From the NCBI GenBank assembly GCA_020161935.1, contig JAIUNI010000001.1, positions 496,001-560,000 of the forward strand: 64,000 nt of DNA, written 5' to 3'. Below are positions 52,501 through 61,316 of the stretch, one piece after another. Each line of letters starts with the position of its first letter. Within the stretch, counting starts at the first letter, position 1. This DNA is from Chloroflexota bacterium. Its GTDB lineage: Bacteria; Chloroflexota; Anaerolineae; Aggregatilineales; Phototrophicaceae. Position numbers and translations under genes: made by a program. A model generated the notes under the pieces. It was not told where the DNA came from. It did no database searches and saw nothing but the letters and a program-made list of their open reading frames with translations.

Positions 52501-53481
52501 CTACTTTGTAACAGGAGCCGCTTGCAGCAAGCTATCAAGCTGGCCTTGATCGTCATGTTCGCTGCGGAAGCGTTCGATAAATTCGGGAATGGTGAAGTGA
52601 TGCGTCTGCGTACCCACATTTTCCAACACGTAGCTGGCGCACAGCGACCCGACCATCGCGCAGAGGGTGATCGGCCAACCGGCAGCCAACCCGCGCAGCA
52701 GCCCGCCACGGAATGCATCGCCCGCGCCGGTCGGGTCTTTAATTTCCTTGCAACCGAAGGCCGGAACCTGTGTGAGTTCGCCCTTCTGGTAAACGTGGCT
52801 GCCATTTTTGCCCTGCGTAATAATCAAGAGTTCGAGCCGTCGCTTGAGGTCTTCCAGCGATTGGTTGGTCTTTTTGCAGATGATTTCGGCTTCATAAGCG
52901 TTGACGACCATCGCATAGGCACCCTGCATATCACTGAGTAGTTCTTCACCCGTCAAGCGGGGGATTTGCTGGCTGGGGTCATAAATGAAGGGGATATCGC
53001 GTTCGCGGCATTCTTTGGTCAGGTAGGTCATCGCAAGCGGGTCGCTGGGGGAGATGATGACCATATCGGGTTTCAAGTTAGGGTAGGCTTCGGCGATGGT
53101 GAAATCTTTCGAGAAGGCCATCGCACCACTGTAGAACGAGGAGATGGTATTGTTTTCGAGGTCGGTGTTCGCGAAATATGAAGCGGTAAAGACATCGGCA
53201 TGTTCGCGAACACCGCTGGTATCGATCCCCACGCTTTCGAGCCGTACACGGTAATCCCCAAAATCGCGACCGACTGTACCCATGAGTTTGGCACGATGAC
53301 CGAGCAACCCCAGCGTGTAGGAGATGTTCGCCCCGATGCCACCCCAATGTTTGGTCATTTCGTCCACCAAGAAACTCAGGCTGACTTGGTGCATCTGACC
53401 ATCAATGAAGTACTCGTTGAAGCGCCCCGGAAAGCGCATCAAATAGTCATAAGCGATAGAGCCGGTTACGATAATATCCAT
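52501..53481 (-). CDS. PfkB-family kinase, probably adenosine kinase
   Basis: 326 residues from ATG 53481 (MDIIVTGSIAYDYLM). PfkB signatures: WGGIGANISYTLGLLGH near the N terminus and DPTGAGDAFRGG with the catalytic Asp near the C terminus. The opening GSIAYDYLMRFPGRF and the neighbouring ahcY suggest adenosine as substrate (adenosine to AMP). Ribose, fructose or other nucleosides remain possible. The longer reading from 53541 is unlikely, because a -10 lies six bases before ATG 53481, which fits a leaderless mRNA. Confidence 0.85.
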   Translation of the reverse strand: MDIIVTGSIAYDYLMRFPGRFNEYFIDGQMHQVSLSFLVDEMTKHWGGIGANISYTLGLLGHRAKLMGTVGRDFGDYRVRLESVGIDTSGVREHADVFTASYFANTDLENNTISSFYSGAMAFSKDFTIAEAYPNLKPDMVIISPSDPLAMTYLTKECRERDIPFIYDPSQQIPRLTGEELLSDMQGAYAMVVNAYEAEIICKKTNQSLEDLKRRLELLIITQGKNGSHVYQKGELTQVPAFGCKEIKDPTGAGDAFRGGLLRGLAAGWPITLCAMVGSLCASYVLENVGTQTHHFTIPEFIERFRSEHDDQGQLDSLLQAAPVTK

Positions 53482-53487
53482 GCGAGT

Positions 53488-53516
53488 TTTATATTCCCAT
53501 TTGTGCAAGTGAAAAA
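53488..53516 (-). promoter_or_regulatory. Possible leaderless promoter of the PfkB kinase
   Basis: Minus strand: -10 TATAAA (53488-53493), 17-base spacer, weak -35 TTTTTC (53511-53516). Six bases separate the -10 from ATG 53481, as at fhaA, and no close ribosome site is present. Confidence 0.45.
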
Positions 53517-53601
53517 TTGACGCAGTTGCCGAGTATACCACAGCCTTTTAGACCGTTGTAGAATAAGTATTGAGTGAGAAATATCCCTGAAAAGGTTATA
53601 G

Positions 53602-54945
53602 ATGACTATTTTCGATCACAAGCGTCTTCCGTCGAGTACCTTCAAACTGGATGTTGAGGGCCTTCGTAGGGGCTATTACAGCGACAAATATTTCGAGAAT
53701 ATCGTGCAGGTGTTAGAAGGGGCAAAAGCGGCTGATTATACTTTCGCCGGTCACTCGCCACGGGATCTGCCGGTTGACCCTCAAGGATTGCCCATCGGCG
53801 ATCTAGAAGTCGAAGCGCAAATTTTCAACCGTCGTACGCCTTTCGCAGTGGTGGCGGGGGTTGATGCGGCACTTGCCATGCTGCGCCATGCGACCGGATA
53901 CTTTGATAATTCAAACTTTATTCCAACGGTATCCAAACTTGAAGTGCAAGCGGTAGAAGATGGGGTTTTAACCATGTTCGCTGGTGATACGGAAGATGTG
54001 CAGCCGGTCATCAGGATTCGCGGTCGTTACCGCGACTTCGCCCTGCTCGAAACGCCGATTCTGGGTGTGCTGACCCGTGCCAGCCGTGTGGCGACCAATG
54101 TTTATAACATCGTCAAGGCGGCGCGTGGCAAGTCGCTGCTGTTTTTCCCCGCACGGTTTGATTTACCCGAAGTGCAGGCGACTGACGGATATGCTTATTG
54201 GCTCGCTGTGCAGCGCTACAATGCCGAGACCGGTGCGAACGTTGTACCCTTCGTCAGTACGGATGCTCAAGCGGCGTGGTGGGGTGGGCATTCAGGTGGC
54301 ACAGTTCCACATGCGCTGATTGCCTGTTTCCTTGCGGATACATCCGAGGCGATGCTGGCCTTTGCCCGTTATGTGTCGCCACAGGTGTCGCGGGTGGTAC
54401 TCGCCGACTTCAACAACGACTCGATTGGTGCGGCGTTAGCGACACTTGCAGCCTATTGGCCTCATTATCTGGCAGCCTTGCAATCGGGCGATGCGGAGGC
54501 GCAAAAACGTTGGACGCTCATGGGTGTTCGTTTGGATACCGGCGCGACGATGCGTGATGTGTCCTTGCAGCCCGATGACCCCACCGGTGTGAATCCGGTG
54601 CTGGTGCGACTGCTGCGCGAGGCGCTGAATCATGCGTGGGAGGCGTGGAACGTGCCGCCTCAGTGGGTTGATGCCGCCAAGCAGTACTGCCAGAACGTGA
54701 AAATTGTTGTGAGCGGCGGCTTTAGCATTGGGAAGATCATGGCGTTTGAGGACGACGGCGTTCCGGTCGATATGTACGGCGTGGGTTCGTCGCTGCTGCG
54801 AAACGCGGAAGATGTGAACACGGATTACACGATGGATGTGGTGCGGGTCAATATACGTGGTACATGGGTCGATGTTGCTAAACTGGGGCGCAAACCGGAC
54901 GATAACCCTGACCTTGCCCCGGTTGATTTTAGTCGTTGGACATAA
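53602..54945 (+). CDS. pncB: Nicotinate phosphoribosyltransferase
   Basis: 447 residues. DLEVEAQIFNRRTPFAVVAG, the later VATNVYNIVKAARGKSLLFF, the mid-domain RLDTGATMRDVSLQP and the phosphate-binding VVSGGFSIGKI and GVGSSLLRN match the NAPRTase / type II PRTase fold. It makes nicotinate mononucleotide from nicotinate and PRPP in NAD salvage. The nicotinamidase-like gene at 57389-58111 would supply nicotinate. AAAGG lies six bases before ATG 53602. Divergent from the PfkB kinase. Confidence 0.92.
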   Translation: MTIFDHKRLPSSTFKLDVEGLRRGYYSDKYFENIVQVLEGAKAADYTFAGHSPRDLPVDPQGLPIGDLEVEAQIFNRRTPFAVVAGVDAALAMLRHATGYFDNSNFIPTVSKLEVQAVEDGVLTMFAGDTEDVQPVIRIRGRYRDFALLETPILGVLTRASRVATNVYNIVKAARGKSLLFFPARFDLPEVQATDGYAYWLAVQRYNAETGANVVPFVSTDAQAAWWGGHSGGTVPHALIACFLADTSEAMLAFARYVSPQVSRVVLADFNNDSIGAALATLAAYWPHYLAALQSGDAEAQKRWTLMGVRLDTGATMRDVSLQPDDPTGVNPVLVRLLREALNHAWEAWNVPPQWVDAAKQYCQNVKIVVSGGFSIGKIMAFEDDGVPVDMYGVGSSLLRNAEDVNTDYTMDVVRVNIRGTWVDVAKLGRKPDDNPDLAPVDFSRWT

Positions 54946-54957
54946 AGCGAGGATGAC

Positions 54958-56310
54958 ATGGCGGAAATACCAGAGAACAAGCACCTCCCAACTTCCGAAA
55001 ATGGCCTCAACGGCTTACATGATGAACCGGAAACCGAGATTGTGCGCCAGCCGGATTTTGTCCCATCGCAGTTAGGCCATCGCTGGGTATCGATTGCCGC
55101 GCTGGTCGAGCAAATCGAGTCGGCGTTTGTCGAGGAATACGGTCACGGGTCGCCGGATTTATTGGAGGCGGATACGTCATCCAAACGGCTGAAGTTGGTG
55201 CTACAAACCGCGAATTATGTGTTCGCGGTCGAGTCGGTTCAGCTTTCGCCGGATGAGAAAGCCAACATTATCAGCCGCGCGTACAGCAGCCTGTTTGGTT
55301 ACGGCCCGCTGGATGAGTTGTTCGCGGATGAGCGCGTCACCACGATTTCGCTCGAAGGGATCGACAACGTGTCGGTACGCTATGGGCATGGTGAGTTGGT
55401 GTCGCTCGGTCACGTTTTTGACGGCACCGAGCAGTACGACCGCATCGTCATGCGGCTGGTGACGGATGCGGGCGCGGAAATTCGTCCTGAGCAGCCGTAC
55501 ATGGAGGTTGGCCTTACCGTTGGCGAACGTTCGATTTGCGTCAATCTCGTCACCCCACCGATCACCATACAGGCGACGGCGGATATTCGTGTGCATCCGG
55601 CAGCGCTGCCCACATGGGAGTCTCTGCTAGAGTCGGGCTACATCACCGAACAAGGACTGCAATTGGTGAAGGCGATTGCGGTCTCGCCACACGGCATCCT
55701 GATTATCGGCGAACCGGAGTCCGGTAAAACGACGCTGCTGAACCTGTTGATGAACGAACTGCCTGACCCCGCCCAAACGATCAGCGTTGAACGGGCAGGG
55801 GAAACGCGCTTACCTGCTGGAATGCAGCGGCTCGTCGCGCAGTGGCCGATGGGTGACAAGCCAGCCATTACGTTCGGCGAACAAATTATGAACGCGCTGG
55901 AGAAGCAGCCTGTATCTCTACTGCTTGATGAAGTACGTGCCGACGAGCCGCAGACGATTGCGCCGCTGCTGAGTATGGCAAACCCGCCGCGTCAAATCTG
56001 GTCGTTCCGTGGGGCGATCTTCGCCAAGCGGTTGCAAAACGCCCTCGGTATGCTGGCCCGCCGCGCCGAGCCGGGGGGTGGCGAAGCCCTCATTCGCCCG
56101 TTGTATGAGCGCTTGCCGTTTGTGATTGCTGTCAATCGTGTTGGGGGGCAAATGCGGTTGTGGAGTATCGGCGAGTGGCAGTTTAAGCACACGCCCGATT
56201 ACCCCACATACGTCCCGCTGATGAAAGTCGAGGAAGGCTATCTCCGGTTTACGGGTGAACAGCCTTTGCGGGAGCTTACACTCCCGCCAGCGTTCTGGGC
56301 GACGAGCTAA
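54958..56310 (+). CDS. CpaF-like (VirB11/GspE-type) ATPase with altered C-terminal motifs
   Basis: 450 residues. The N-terminal part (about 90-230; SLFGYGPLDELFAD, ISLEGIDNVSV) is the CpaF-type N-domain. The RecA-like core has Walker A GEPESGKT (251-258), VERAGETRLP near the Asp-box position and a Walker-B-like LLLDEVR (D324, E325). The His-box region, usually TGHDGS...TLHA, reads ANPPRQ...WSFRGA with no His. CpaF enzymes drive Tad pili or secretion, but no tad or secretion partner is nearby. It follows pncB by 12 bases. Nucleotide binding looks intact and hydrolysis may be altered. Confidence 0.8.
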   Translation: MAEIPENKHLPTSENGLNGLHDEPETEIVRQPDFVPSQLGHRWVSIAALVEQIESAFVEEYGHGSPDLLEADTSSKRLKLVLQTANYVFAVESVQLSPDEKANIISRAYSSLFGYGPLDELFADERVTTISLEGIDNVSVRYGHGELVSLGHVFDGTEQYDRIVMRLVTDAGAEIRPEQPYMEVGLTVGERSICVNLVTPPITIQATADIRVHPAALPTWESLLESGYITEQGLQLVKAIAVSPHGILIIGEPESGKTTLLNLLMNELPDPAQTISVERAGETRLPAGMQRLVAQWPMGDKPAITFGEQIMNALEKQPVSLLLDEVRADEPQTIAPLLSMANPPRQIWSFRGAIFAKRLQNALGMLARRAEPGGGEALIRPLYERLPFVIAVNRVGGQMRLWSIGEWQFKHTPDYPTYVPLMKVEEGYLRFTGEQPLRELTLPPAFWATS

Positions 56311-57350
56311 ACCTGTTCGCCCGCTACGACGCGCTTCAAACTCTCGCTAAACGGTGGCCGTGCAATCCCGTTTTCAGTGATGATGCCTGATAGATAACGG
56401 TGCGGGGTCACGTCAAAGGCGGGGTTACGCGCTTTGAAGTGTTCAGGTGTCAGCGGGTTGCCGTAAGGGGTCAGCACTTCTTCCTTGCCGCGTTCTTCAA
56501 TCGGGATTTCTGCGCCAGTCGCGAGGTTGAGGTCAATCGTGGAGGTTGGCGCGACGGTGTAGAAGGGGATGTTGTTTTCTTTCGCCAGCACCGCGACCTG
56601 ATACGTGCCGATCTTATTGGCGAAGTCGCCGTTTGCCGCCACGCGGTCAGCACCGACTAGAACGATCTTGATCTCGCCCTTTTGCATGTAATATCCGGCG
56701 GCGGTATCCGGCAGGATGTCGTAGCTGACACCAAGCTGTTCCATCTCCCACGCGCTCAACCGTGCGCCCTGCAAGCGGGGACGGGTTTCATCCAGCAGCA
56801 CGTGGATTTTCTTGCCTTGCTCAAAGGCTGCCCGTACCACGCCCAGCGCCGTACCGTAATCGACGGTTGCCAGTGCGCCGGTATTGCAGTGGTGCAAAAT
56901 TGTGTCGCCATCCTTGATGAGCGCCGCGCCGTTTGCCCCCATCTTTTTGTTGATCGCTACATCTTCATCCGCGACCCGCTGCGCCTCGTTCAGCAGTGCC
57001 TCACGGATCGCGTCGGCTGTCGGATATTTGCCAACTTGGGCGAAGTTCATCAGGCGGTCAACCGCCCACGCGAGGTTCACGGCGGTCGGTCGGGCGGCCT
57101 TCAGCACATCCGCCGCCTGCCCCAAATCCTGCATCATTTCGCCGACACTCGTCGCGCTGCTTTGTTTGGCGGCCAGCGCCATCCCAAATGCCGCCGACGC
57201 ACCGATGGCGGGTGCGCCGCGCACCGTCATATCGGTGATTGCTGCTGCGACAGCTTTATAATTCGGCAAATCAACCATTTCTGTCTTCCACGGCAGCGCC
57301 TTTTGGTCAATCATCCGCACAATGCCGTCATGCCATTCAACCGTTCTCAT
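56307..57350 (-). CDS. mtnA: S-methyl-5-thioribose-1-phosphate isomerase
   Basis: 347 residues. TVRGAPAIGASAAFG near the N terminus, HHCNTGALATVDYGTALG with the active-site Cys, DETRPRLQGARLSAWE and VGADRVAANGDFANKIGTY are the MtnA/eIF2B-like motifs. It isomerises methylthioribose-1-phosphate to the ribulose form, after MtnP. AGGAT lies close before ATG 57350. The stop overlaps the end of the CpaF-like gene by four bases on the opposite strand. Confidence 0.95.
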   Translation of the reverse strand: MRTVEWHDGIVRMIDQKALPWKTEMVDLPNYKAVAAAITDMTVRGAPAIGASAAFGMALAAKQSSATSVGEMMQDLGQAADVLKAARPTAVNLAWAVDRLMNFAQVGKYPTADAIREALLNEAQRVADEDVAINKKMGANGAALIKDGDTILHHCNTGALATVDYGTALGVVRAAFEQGKKIHVLLDETRPRLQGARLSAWEMEQLGVSYDILPDTAAGYYMQKGEIKIVLVGADRVAANGDFANKIGTYQVAVLAKENNIPFYTVAPTSTIDLNLATGAEIPIEERGKEEVLTPYGNPLTPEHFKARNPAFDVTPHRYLSGIITENGIARPPFSESLKRVVAGEQV

Positions 57351-57388
57351 AACATCCTATCCTATCGTGTATAAAAGGCGTTCTTCTG

Positions 57389-58111
57389 TTACGCCTGAAC
57401 TGCGCTTACGACTTCAATGCCATTCTGCATCATGTTATACAAAAATACCGTGTGTAAAAAGTCCGCGTCGTGCGGCGCGATCCCCAATTCTGTCGCCGTT
57501 TGCACCGGTAAATCGTAGGTATCCACGGTGTTGACTGGCAGGACGACGCGGATGCCACGAATCTGGTGCTGGTTTGCCCACAAGCGCATGTGCATCGCGA
57601 GTTGATGCGTGCATAGGTCAGTACAATCGCCAACGACGATCCACGTTTTAACCTTAGGCCGTGCCGCTATCCACTCGCTGAACCCCGGCGCGAATCCGCT
57701 GTTGATCGAGTTCTTTGGCAGTACCGAAATTTCATCAAAGAATGGTAGAGCCTTGAAAGCTGCTACGGTTTCGGATTCAACGGTTCCGCGAATACAGTGC
57801 GGCGCATAGTTCGCGAACTCAACCGCGTCATCCGGGTGCGTATCCTGCGTTAGCAAAATATCCCGCACGCCGTATGCCCACGCATCCTTAAACAACTGTG
57901 TAATCGGTTCGACAATCTTGTTCACTCGCGGCGAAGCTAACGGTCCGACGGTACAAAACCCCTCGATCACATCCACCGATAAAATACCGATGCTGCGCGG
58001 GCTATTGTCGCGGCTCAAACTCGCTAAGGTGACAGGTTGCAGCTTGGCTTGCCAATCGAGCATCCACCCGATGAACGGTTTGCTATTTGCGATAAATGCA
58101 TCTGTATCCAT
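57389..58111 (-). CDS. Isochorismatase-family cysteine hydrolase, probably nicotinamidase
   Basis: 240 residues. Catalytic triad positions are visible: Asp47 (SVDVIEGF), Lys133 (VLPKNSI) and Cys167 (GDCTDLCTH). Metal ligands Asp90 and His92 (TQDTHP) and His105 (APHCIRGT) suit a nicotinamidase. The second His found in some PncA proteins (DH after THP) is Ala-Val here, but E. coli-type enzymes do not need it. It would deaminate nicotinamide to nicotinate for PncB, encoded 3 kb away. Other cysteine hydrolases of the family are possible. AAGGAG precedes ATG 58111 by eight bases. Confidence 0.82.
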   Translation of the reverse strand: MDTDAFIANSKPFIGWMLDWQAKLQPVTLASLSRDNSPRSIGILSVDVIEGFCTVGPLASPRVNKIVEPITQLFKDAWAYGVRDILLTQDTHPDDAVEFANYAPHCIRGTVESETVAAFKALPFFDEISVLPKNSINSGFAPGFSEWIAARPKVKTWIVVGDCTDLCTHQLAMHMRLWANQHQIRGIRVVLPVNTVDTYDLPVQTATELGIAPHDADFLHTVFLYNMMQNGIEVVSAVQA

Positions 58112-58141
58112 CGCCTAATCTCCTTATCCTGAATGCGTCTT

Positions 58142-58147
58142 ATTGTA
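58142..58147 (-). promoter_or_regulatory. Possible -10 for the nicotinamidase-like gene
   Basis: TACAAT on minus; leader about 24 bases. The -35 at 16 bases (TTTCGA) is weak. Confidence 0.35.
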
Positions 58148-58180
58148 GCCCGTTATTCGCCAATCGAAACCCCGTCAAAT

Positions 58181-58204
58181 AAAAAAACCCGCTTTATAGG
58201 CGGG
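58181..58204 (-). terminator. Terminator after the DsbA-like gene
   Basis: CCCGC/GCGGG stem (58188-58192 with 58200-58204) followed on minus by seven T (58181-58187), 25 bases past the stop codon. Confidence 0.8.
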
Positions 58205-58228
58205 CTTTCGATGTCAGAGCGTCATTGT

Positions 58229-58954
58229 TTAGTTGAACTGTGTCATGTACTGGCTCAAAGCATCAAAGGATGGGCCACCCGTGTTCTGCGCTTGACCGTT
58301 CAAGACTAACGGGCCGGCTGTGCCATCCGCATTGCGAATACGGATGGCTGGTGTACCGGTCACGCCAAGCTGTTGACCGAGTGCAATATCGGTGTCAACC
58401 TGCGTCTCGTTCTGTACGCAGTTGAGCGCGTCAGCGTAATTGACCCCTAGTTCTCCAGCGAGGTTACGCAGGATGTTACCATCGTAATTCCCTGCCATCG
58501 CTTCGCGGAACAGGAGTTCATTGGCTTTCCAGAAGGTGCCTTCCTTCTGAGCTTCCATACACACCAGTACATTGCCGATGTACTCCGTTATTTGCCCACC
58601 CGCAGTCGGGAAGATACGGTATTCAAACTTCGCCTTGCCGGTCTTCACATACTCGTCGATGAATCGGTTCATGGTCGGCAGGTATTCTTGGCAGTGAGAG
58701 CAAGCATAATCTGCAAATTCGATGATCGTCACCGGCGCATTCGGATTACCCACCACAAACCCGCCATCCGGCAGGCGGCTTTGGGGCAAACTGTCAAATT
58801 TACCAACCGCAACTTGATTTGTGCTGTTGAGTGAAATAACGATGAATACGATAGCGATGATGACCGCGATACCAGCCACTGCGCCAATAATCATCATGTT
58901 ACGATTATTTTTAGGTGGGTTAACCTTTACGGGACGTGGAATACTTTTTTCCAT
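58229..58954 (-). CDS. Membrane-anchored DsbA-like thioredoxin-fold protein
   Basis: 241 residues from ATG 58954 (MEKSIPRPVKV); an ATG five codons earlier is possible. One N-terminal helix (about 22-43) anchors it, then the DsbA-type domain: GNPNAPVTIIEFADYACSHC with the CSHC redox pair, and the cis-Pro loop GVTGTPAIRI. A further Cys pair (VCMEA, LNCVQ) may form a second disulphide. It resembles the actinobacterial/BdbD group that oxidises exported thiols. No DsbB/VKOR partner is adjacent. Confidence 0.9.
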   Translation of the reverse strand: MEKSIPRPVKVNPPKNNRNMMIIGAVAGIAVIIAIVFIVISLNSTNQVAVGKFDSLPQSRLPDGGFVVGNPNAPVTIIEFADYACSHCQEYLPTMNRFIDEYVKTGKAKFEYRIFPTAGGQITEYIGNVLVCMEAQKEGTFWKANELLFREAMAGNYDGNILRNLAGELGVNYADALNCVQNETQVDTDIALGQQLGVTGTPAIRIRNADGTAGPLVLNGQAQNTGGPSFDALSQYMTQFN

Positions 58955-59052
58955 GTTAAGTTCTACCATTCTATAGTGATAAATCTGACAGAATTTGTAA
59001 CCGATTATTGCCGCTTCCACAAGTATATGTTGGATGAGAATTTCAAAGGCTG

Positions 59053-59081
59053 TTCAGAAAGCGTATGAATTGCGGTACGAT
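59053..59081 (+). promoter_or_regulatory. Promoter for the pyrimidine-nucleoside phosphorylase
   Basis: -35 TTCAGA (59053-59058), 17-base spacer, -10 TACGAT (59076-59081); leader about 33 bases to ATG 59121. Confidence 0.45.
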
Positions 59082-59120
59082 TATGTCAATATTTGTGCCG
59101 TTTGCTCAGGAGTACCGAAT

Positions 59121-60440
59121 ATGCGTGCCGTTGACCTTATTGCTAAAAAACGGGATGGTCTTGCCCTCACGAAAGACGAGATTGCGTGGTTTGTGGAAAG
59201 TTATACCCGTGGTGACTTGCCCGATTATCAAGCCTCTGCCATGCTGATGGCGATTTTTCTAAAAGGGATGTCGCGCGAGGAAACCGTCAATCTTACCCTC
59301 TCGATGGCTTATTCAGGCGATGTCCTCGACCTTTCCGACCTCATTCCCTACGCCGTCGATAAGCATTCATCGGGTGGCATCGGCGACAAGACCACGTTGG
59401 TGGTGCTGCCGCTGGTGGCTTCTTGCGGCGTTCCGGTCGCCAAAATGAGTGGGCGTGGCCTCGGTTATTCCGGCGGGACAATTGATAAGCTCGAAGCGAT
59501 CAGCGGCTATCAGGTGAATTTGTCGAACGAGGAATTTCGTCGTCTGGTGCGCGAAAATGCCATCGTCTTAACCGGACAGTCGAAGGATTTAGCTCCCGCA
59601 GATGGCAAAATCTATGCACTGCGCGATGTAACCGCCACCGTTCCCTGTTTGCCACTGATCGCTAGCAGCATCATGAGTAAAAAGATCGCCGCCGGAGCAA
59701 ATGGCATTGTGCTGGATGTCAAAGTTGGGCGCGGTGCATTCATGACCAACCTAGATGATGCCCGTGAACTTGCCCAGATCATGGTTGATATTGGCGTGGA
59801 TGCCGGGCGCGATATGATCGCTGTACTTTCGGATATGAATCAACCGCTAGGTGCTGCGGTCGGGAATGCGCTAGAAGTGGTTGAAGCGATTGATTGTCTG
59901 CAAGGGAACGGCCCTGCTGATTTCCGCGAACACTGTCTTGACCTTGCCGCGTATATGCTGCGGCTGGCAGGGCAGGGCAAAAAGTGGAATGACGATGCTG
60001 AAATTCGTGGACTGTTAACCGAACAATTATCAAACGGTCAAGCCTTCGCCAGGTTCCGCAGCCTCGTGCAGGGGCAGGGTGGCGATGTGGGGATGGTCGA
60101 TGATCCGTCGCGGCTGCCCAAAGCTCCAATCATTGAAACCTTTACCGCCTCGCAATCCGGTTATGTCGCTCAAGTGGCGGCGGAACTCATCGGCATGGCG
60201 GCGTTCGGGCTTGGGGCAGGGCGCGAAAAGAAGGGCGACCCGATTGACCTCGCCGTCGGGTTAGAAGTTCATGCCAAAGTTGGGGATAAGGTCGAAAGCG
60301 GCGCACCGCTGGTCACCATCCACGCCCGTAAGCCGGAGCAGCTTGCGACATGCCGTTCCACCTTGCAGCAAGCCATCACCTTTAGCGATTCACCGGTTGA
60401 ACCGCTGCCCCTATTTTACGGGACGATCTTCGGGCGTTAA
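59121..60440 (+). CDS. Pyrimidine-nucleoside (thymidine) phosphorylase
   Basis: 439 residues from ATG 59121 (MRAVDLIAKKRDG), with AGGAG eight bases upstream; a longer reading from 59034 would translate the leader. DKHSSGGIGDKTTLVVLPL, SGRGLGYSGGTIDKLE, KDLAPADGKIYALRDVT and SIMSKKIAAGA are family signatures, including phosphate and base contacts. It cleaves thymidine, deoxyuridine or uridine with phosphate. Length fits Pdp/DeoA. The end overlaps the lipoprotein gene on minus by 30 bases. Confidence 0.95.
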   Translation: MRAVDLIAKKRDGLALTKDEIAWFVESYTRGDLPDYQASAMLMAIFLKGMSREETVNLTLSMAYSGDVLDLSDLIPYAVDKHSSGGIGDKTTLVVLPLVASCGVPVAKMSGRGLGYSGGTIDKLEAISGYQVNLSNEEFRRLVRENAIVLTGQSKDLAPADGKIYALRDVTATVPCLPLIASSIMSKKIAAGANGIVLDVKVGRGAFMTNLDDARELAQIMVDIGVDAGRDMIAVLSDMNQPLGAAVGNALEVVEAIDCLQGNGPADFREHCLDLAAYMLRLAGQGKKWNDDAEIRGLLTEQLSNGQAFARFRSLVQGQGGDVGMVDDPSRLPKAPIIETFTASQSGYVAQVAAELIGMAAFGLGAGREKKGDPIDLAVGLEVHAKVGDKVESGAPLVTIHARKPEQLATCRSTLQQAITFSDSPVEPLPLFYGTIFGR

Positions 60441-61235
60441 GTTGCCTTTTGCATCATAACGATAATAGTTGATGGGTGCGTCTGCCCAGTACCCATCAAC
60501 AAATTGGATACTGCCGTTGATGCCCGTGTATGTCATCGTCGCGATGGCGTTTCGGGCATCGGGGGTTTGCAGCGCGTCAAGGGCTATCCCCGCCGCGTCG
60601 TAGGCCAATGTCGCTAGTAACCCCGGTGCTGACACAAATTGACCGCTGCCCACATACCGCTGCTGAAATGCCTTATCGGGTAAACTCGCGCTGCTCACCA
60701 CCGTGATACCCGATAAATCGTCTACCAACTTCGGGACTTGTTTCAGTGCGAAAACCTCACCACCTACCACATTTGAATCCACGATTGGTTCGACTTGCGC
60801 GGTCGGTGAGATCAACGTTTGTAACTGGTCGCTCGCCAGCATAAACACATTTTCAGTTGAAGGGGTGCTGTGCCACTGCCCGACGATGATAACCGGCGTT
60901 TGCCCGAATGCCGCCTGAACCTCCGGCTTGGTGGCTGTTTCACCGAGTACAAGCACTACGTTTACCAGCGGGTCATTTGCAAGCGCTTTCGCTCGATTGA
61001 TGGCGCTTGTTTCGCTGCTACCGTCGTCAATCGCTAAGAGTTCGATGCGCTCGGTATCCCGTTCTTGCATCGCGAGACGTACCGCATAGTAGGCTTCATA
61101 GCCGATTTCACTGTAACGCCCCTCGAAGGGTGCGAGCAGGGCAATTCGCTGTATACTTTCATTTGCGGTACTGCATCCTGTGATGAGCATGGTCATACAG
61201 AACAGGATGGTAATTCGACCGAATACTTTACTCAC
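60411..61235 (-). CDS. Type-1 binding-protein-like lipoprotein
   Basis: 274 residues from GTG 61235, AAGG seven bases upstream. Lipobox ITGC at Cys21. The body opens RIALLAPFEGRYSEIGYEAYYAVRLA, shown in part by IALLAPFEGRYSEIG, and continues like the Leu/Ile/Val-receptor or LppC/LpoA fold (ALANDPLVNVVLVLG, VIIVGQWHS, LATLAYDAAGIALDAL). It is shorter than usual receptors (about 350). No permease is adjacent, and mltG follows on the higher-coordinate side, so a wall-related sensor role is possible but unproven. Confidence 0.8.
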   Translation of the reverse strand: MSKVFGRITILFCMTMLITGCSTANESIQRIALLAPFEGRYSEIGYEAYYAVRLAMQERDTERIELLAIDDGSSETSAINRAKALANDPLVNVVLVLGETATKPEVQAAFGQTPVIIVGQWHSTPSTENVFMLASDQLQTLISPTAQVEPIVDSNVVGGEVFALKQVPKLVDDLSGITVVSSASLPDKAFQQRYVGSGQFVSAPGLLATLAYDAAGIALDALQTPDARNAIATMTYTGINGSIQFVDGYWADAPINYYRYDAKGNLTPEDRPVK

Positions 61236-61272
61236 TAAGCGACCTTAAACCATCTATTTTTATCGACTGCGA

Positions 61273-61302
61273 AACTTAGCTCCAAAAACTGATAACTGTC
61301 AA
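61273..61302 (-). promoter_or_regulatory. Possible promoter of the 60411-61235 lipoprotein
   Basis: Minus strand: consensus -35 TTGACA (61297-61302), 18-base spacer, -10 TAAGTT (61273-61278). The -35 lies in the perfect inverted repeat GTCAAC-T-GTTGAC (61298-61310), which could be an operator. Confidence 0.35.
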
Positions 61303-61316
61303 CTGTTGACTATCGA

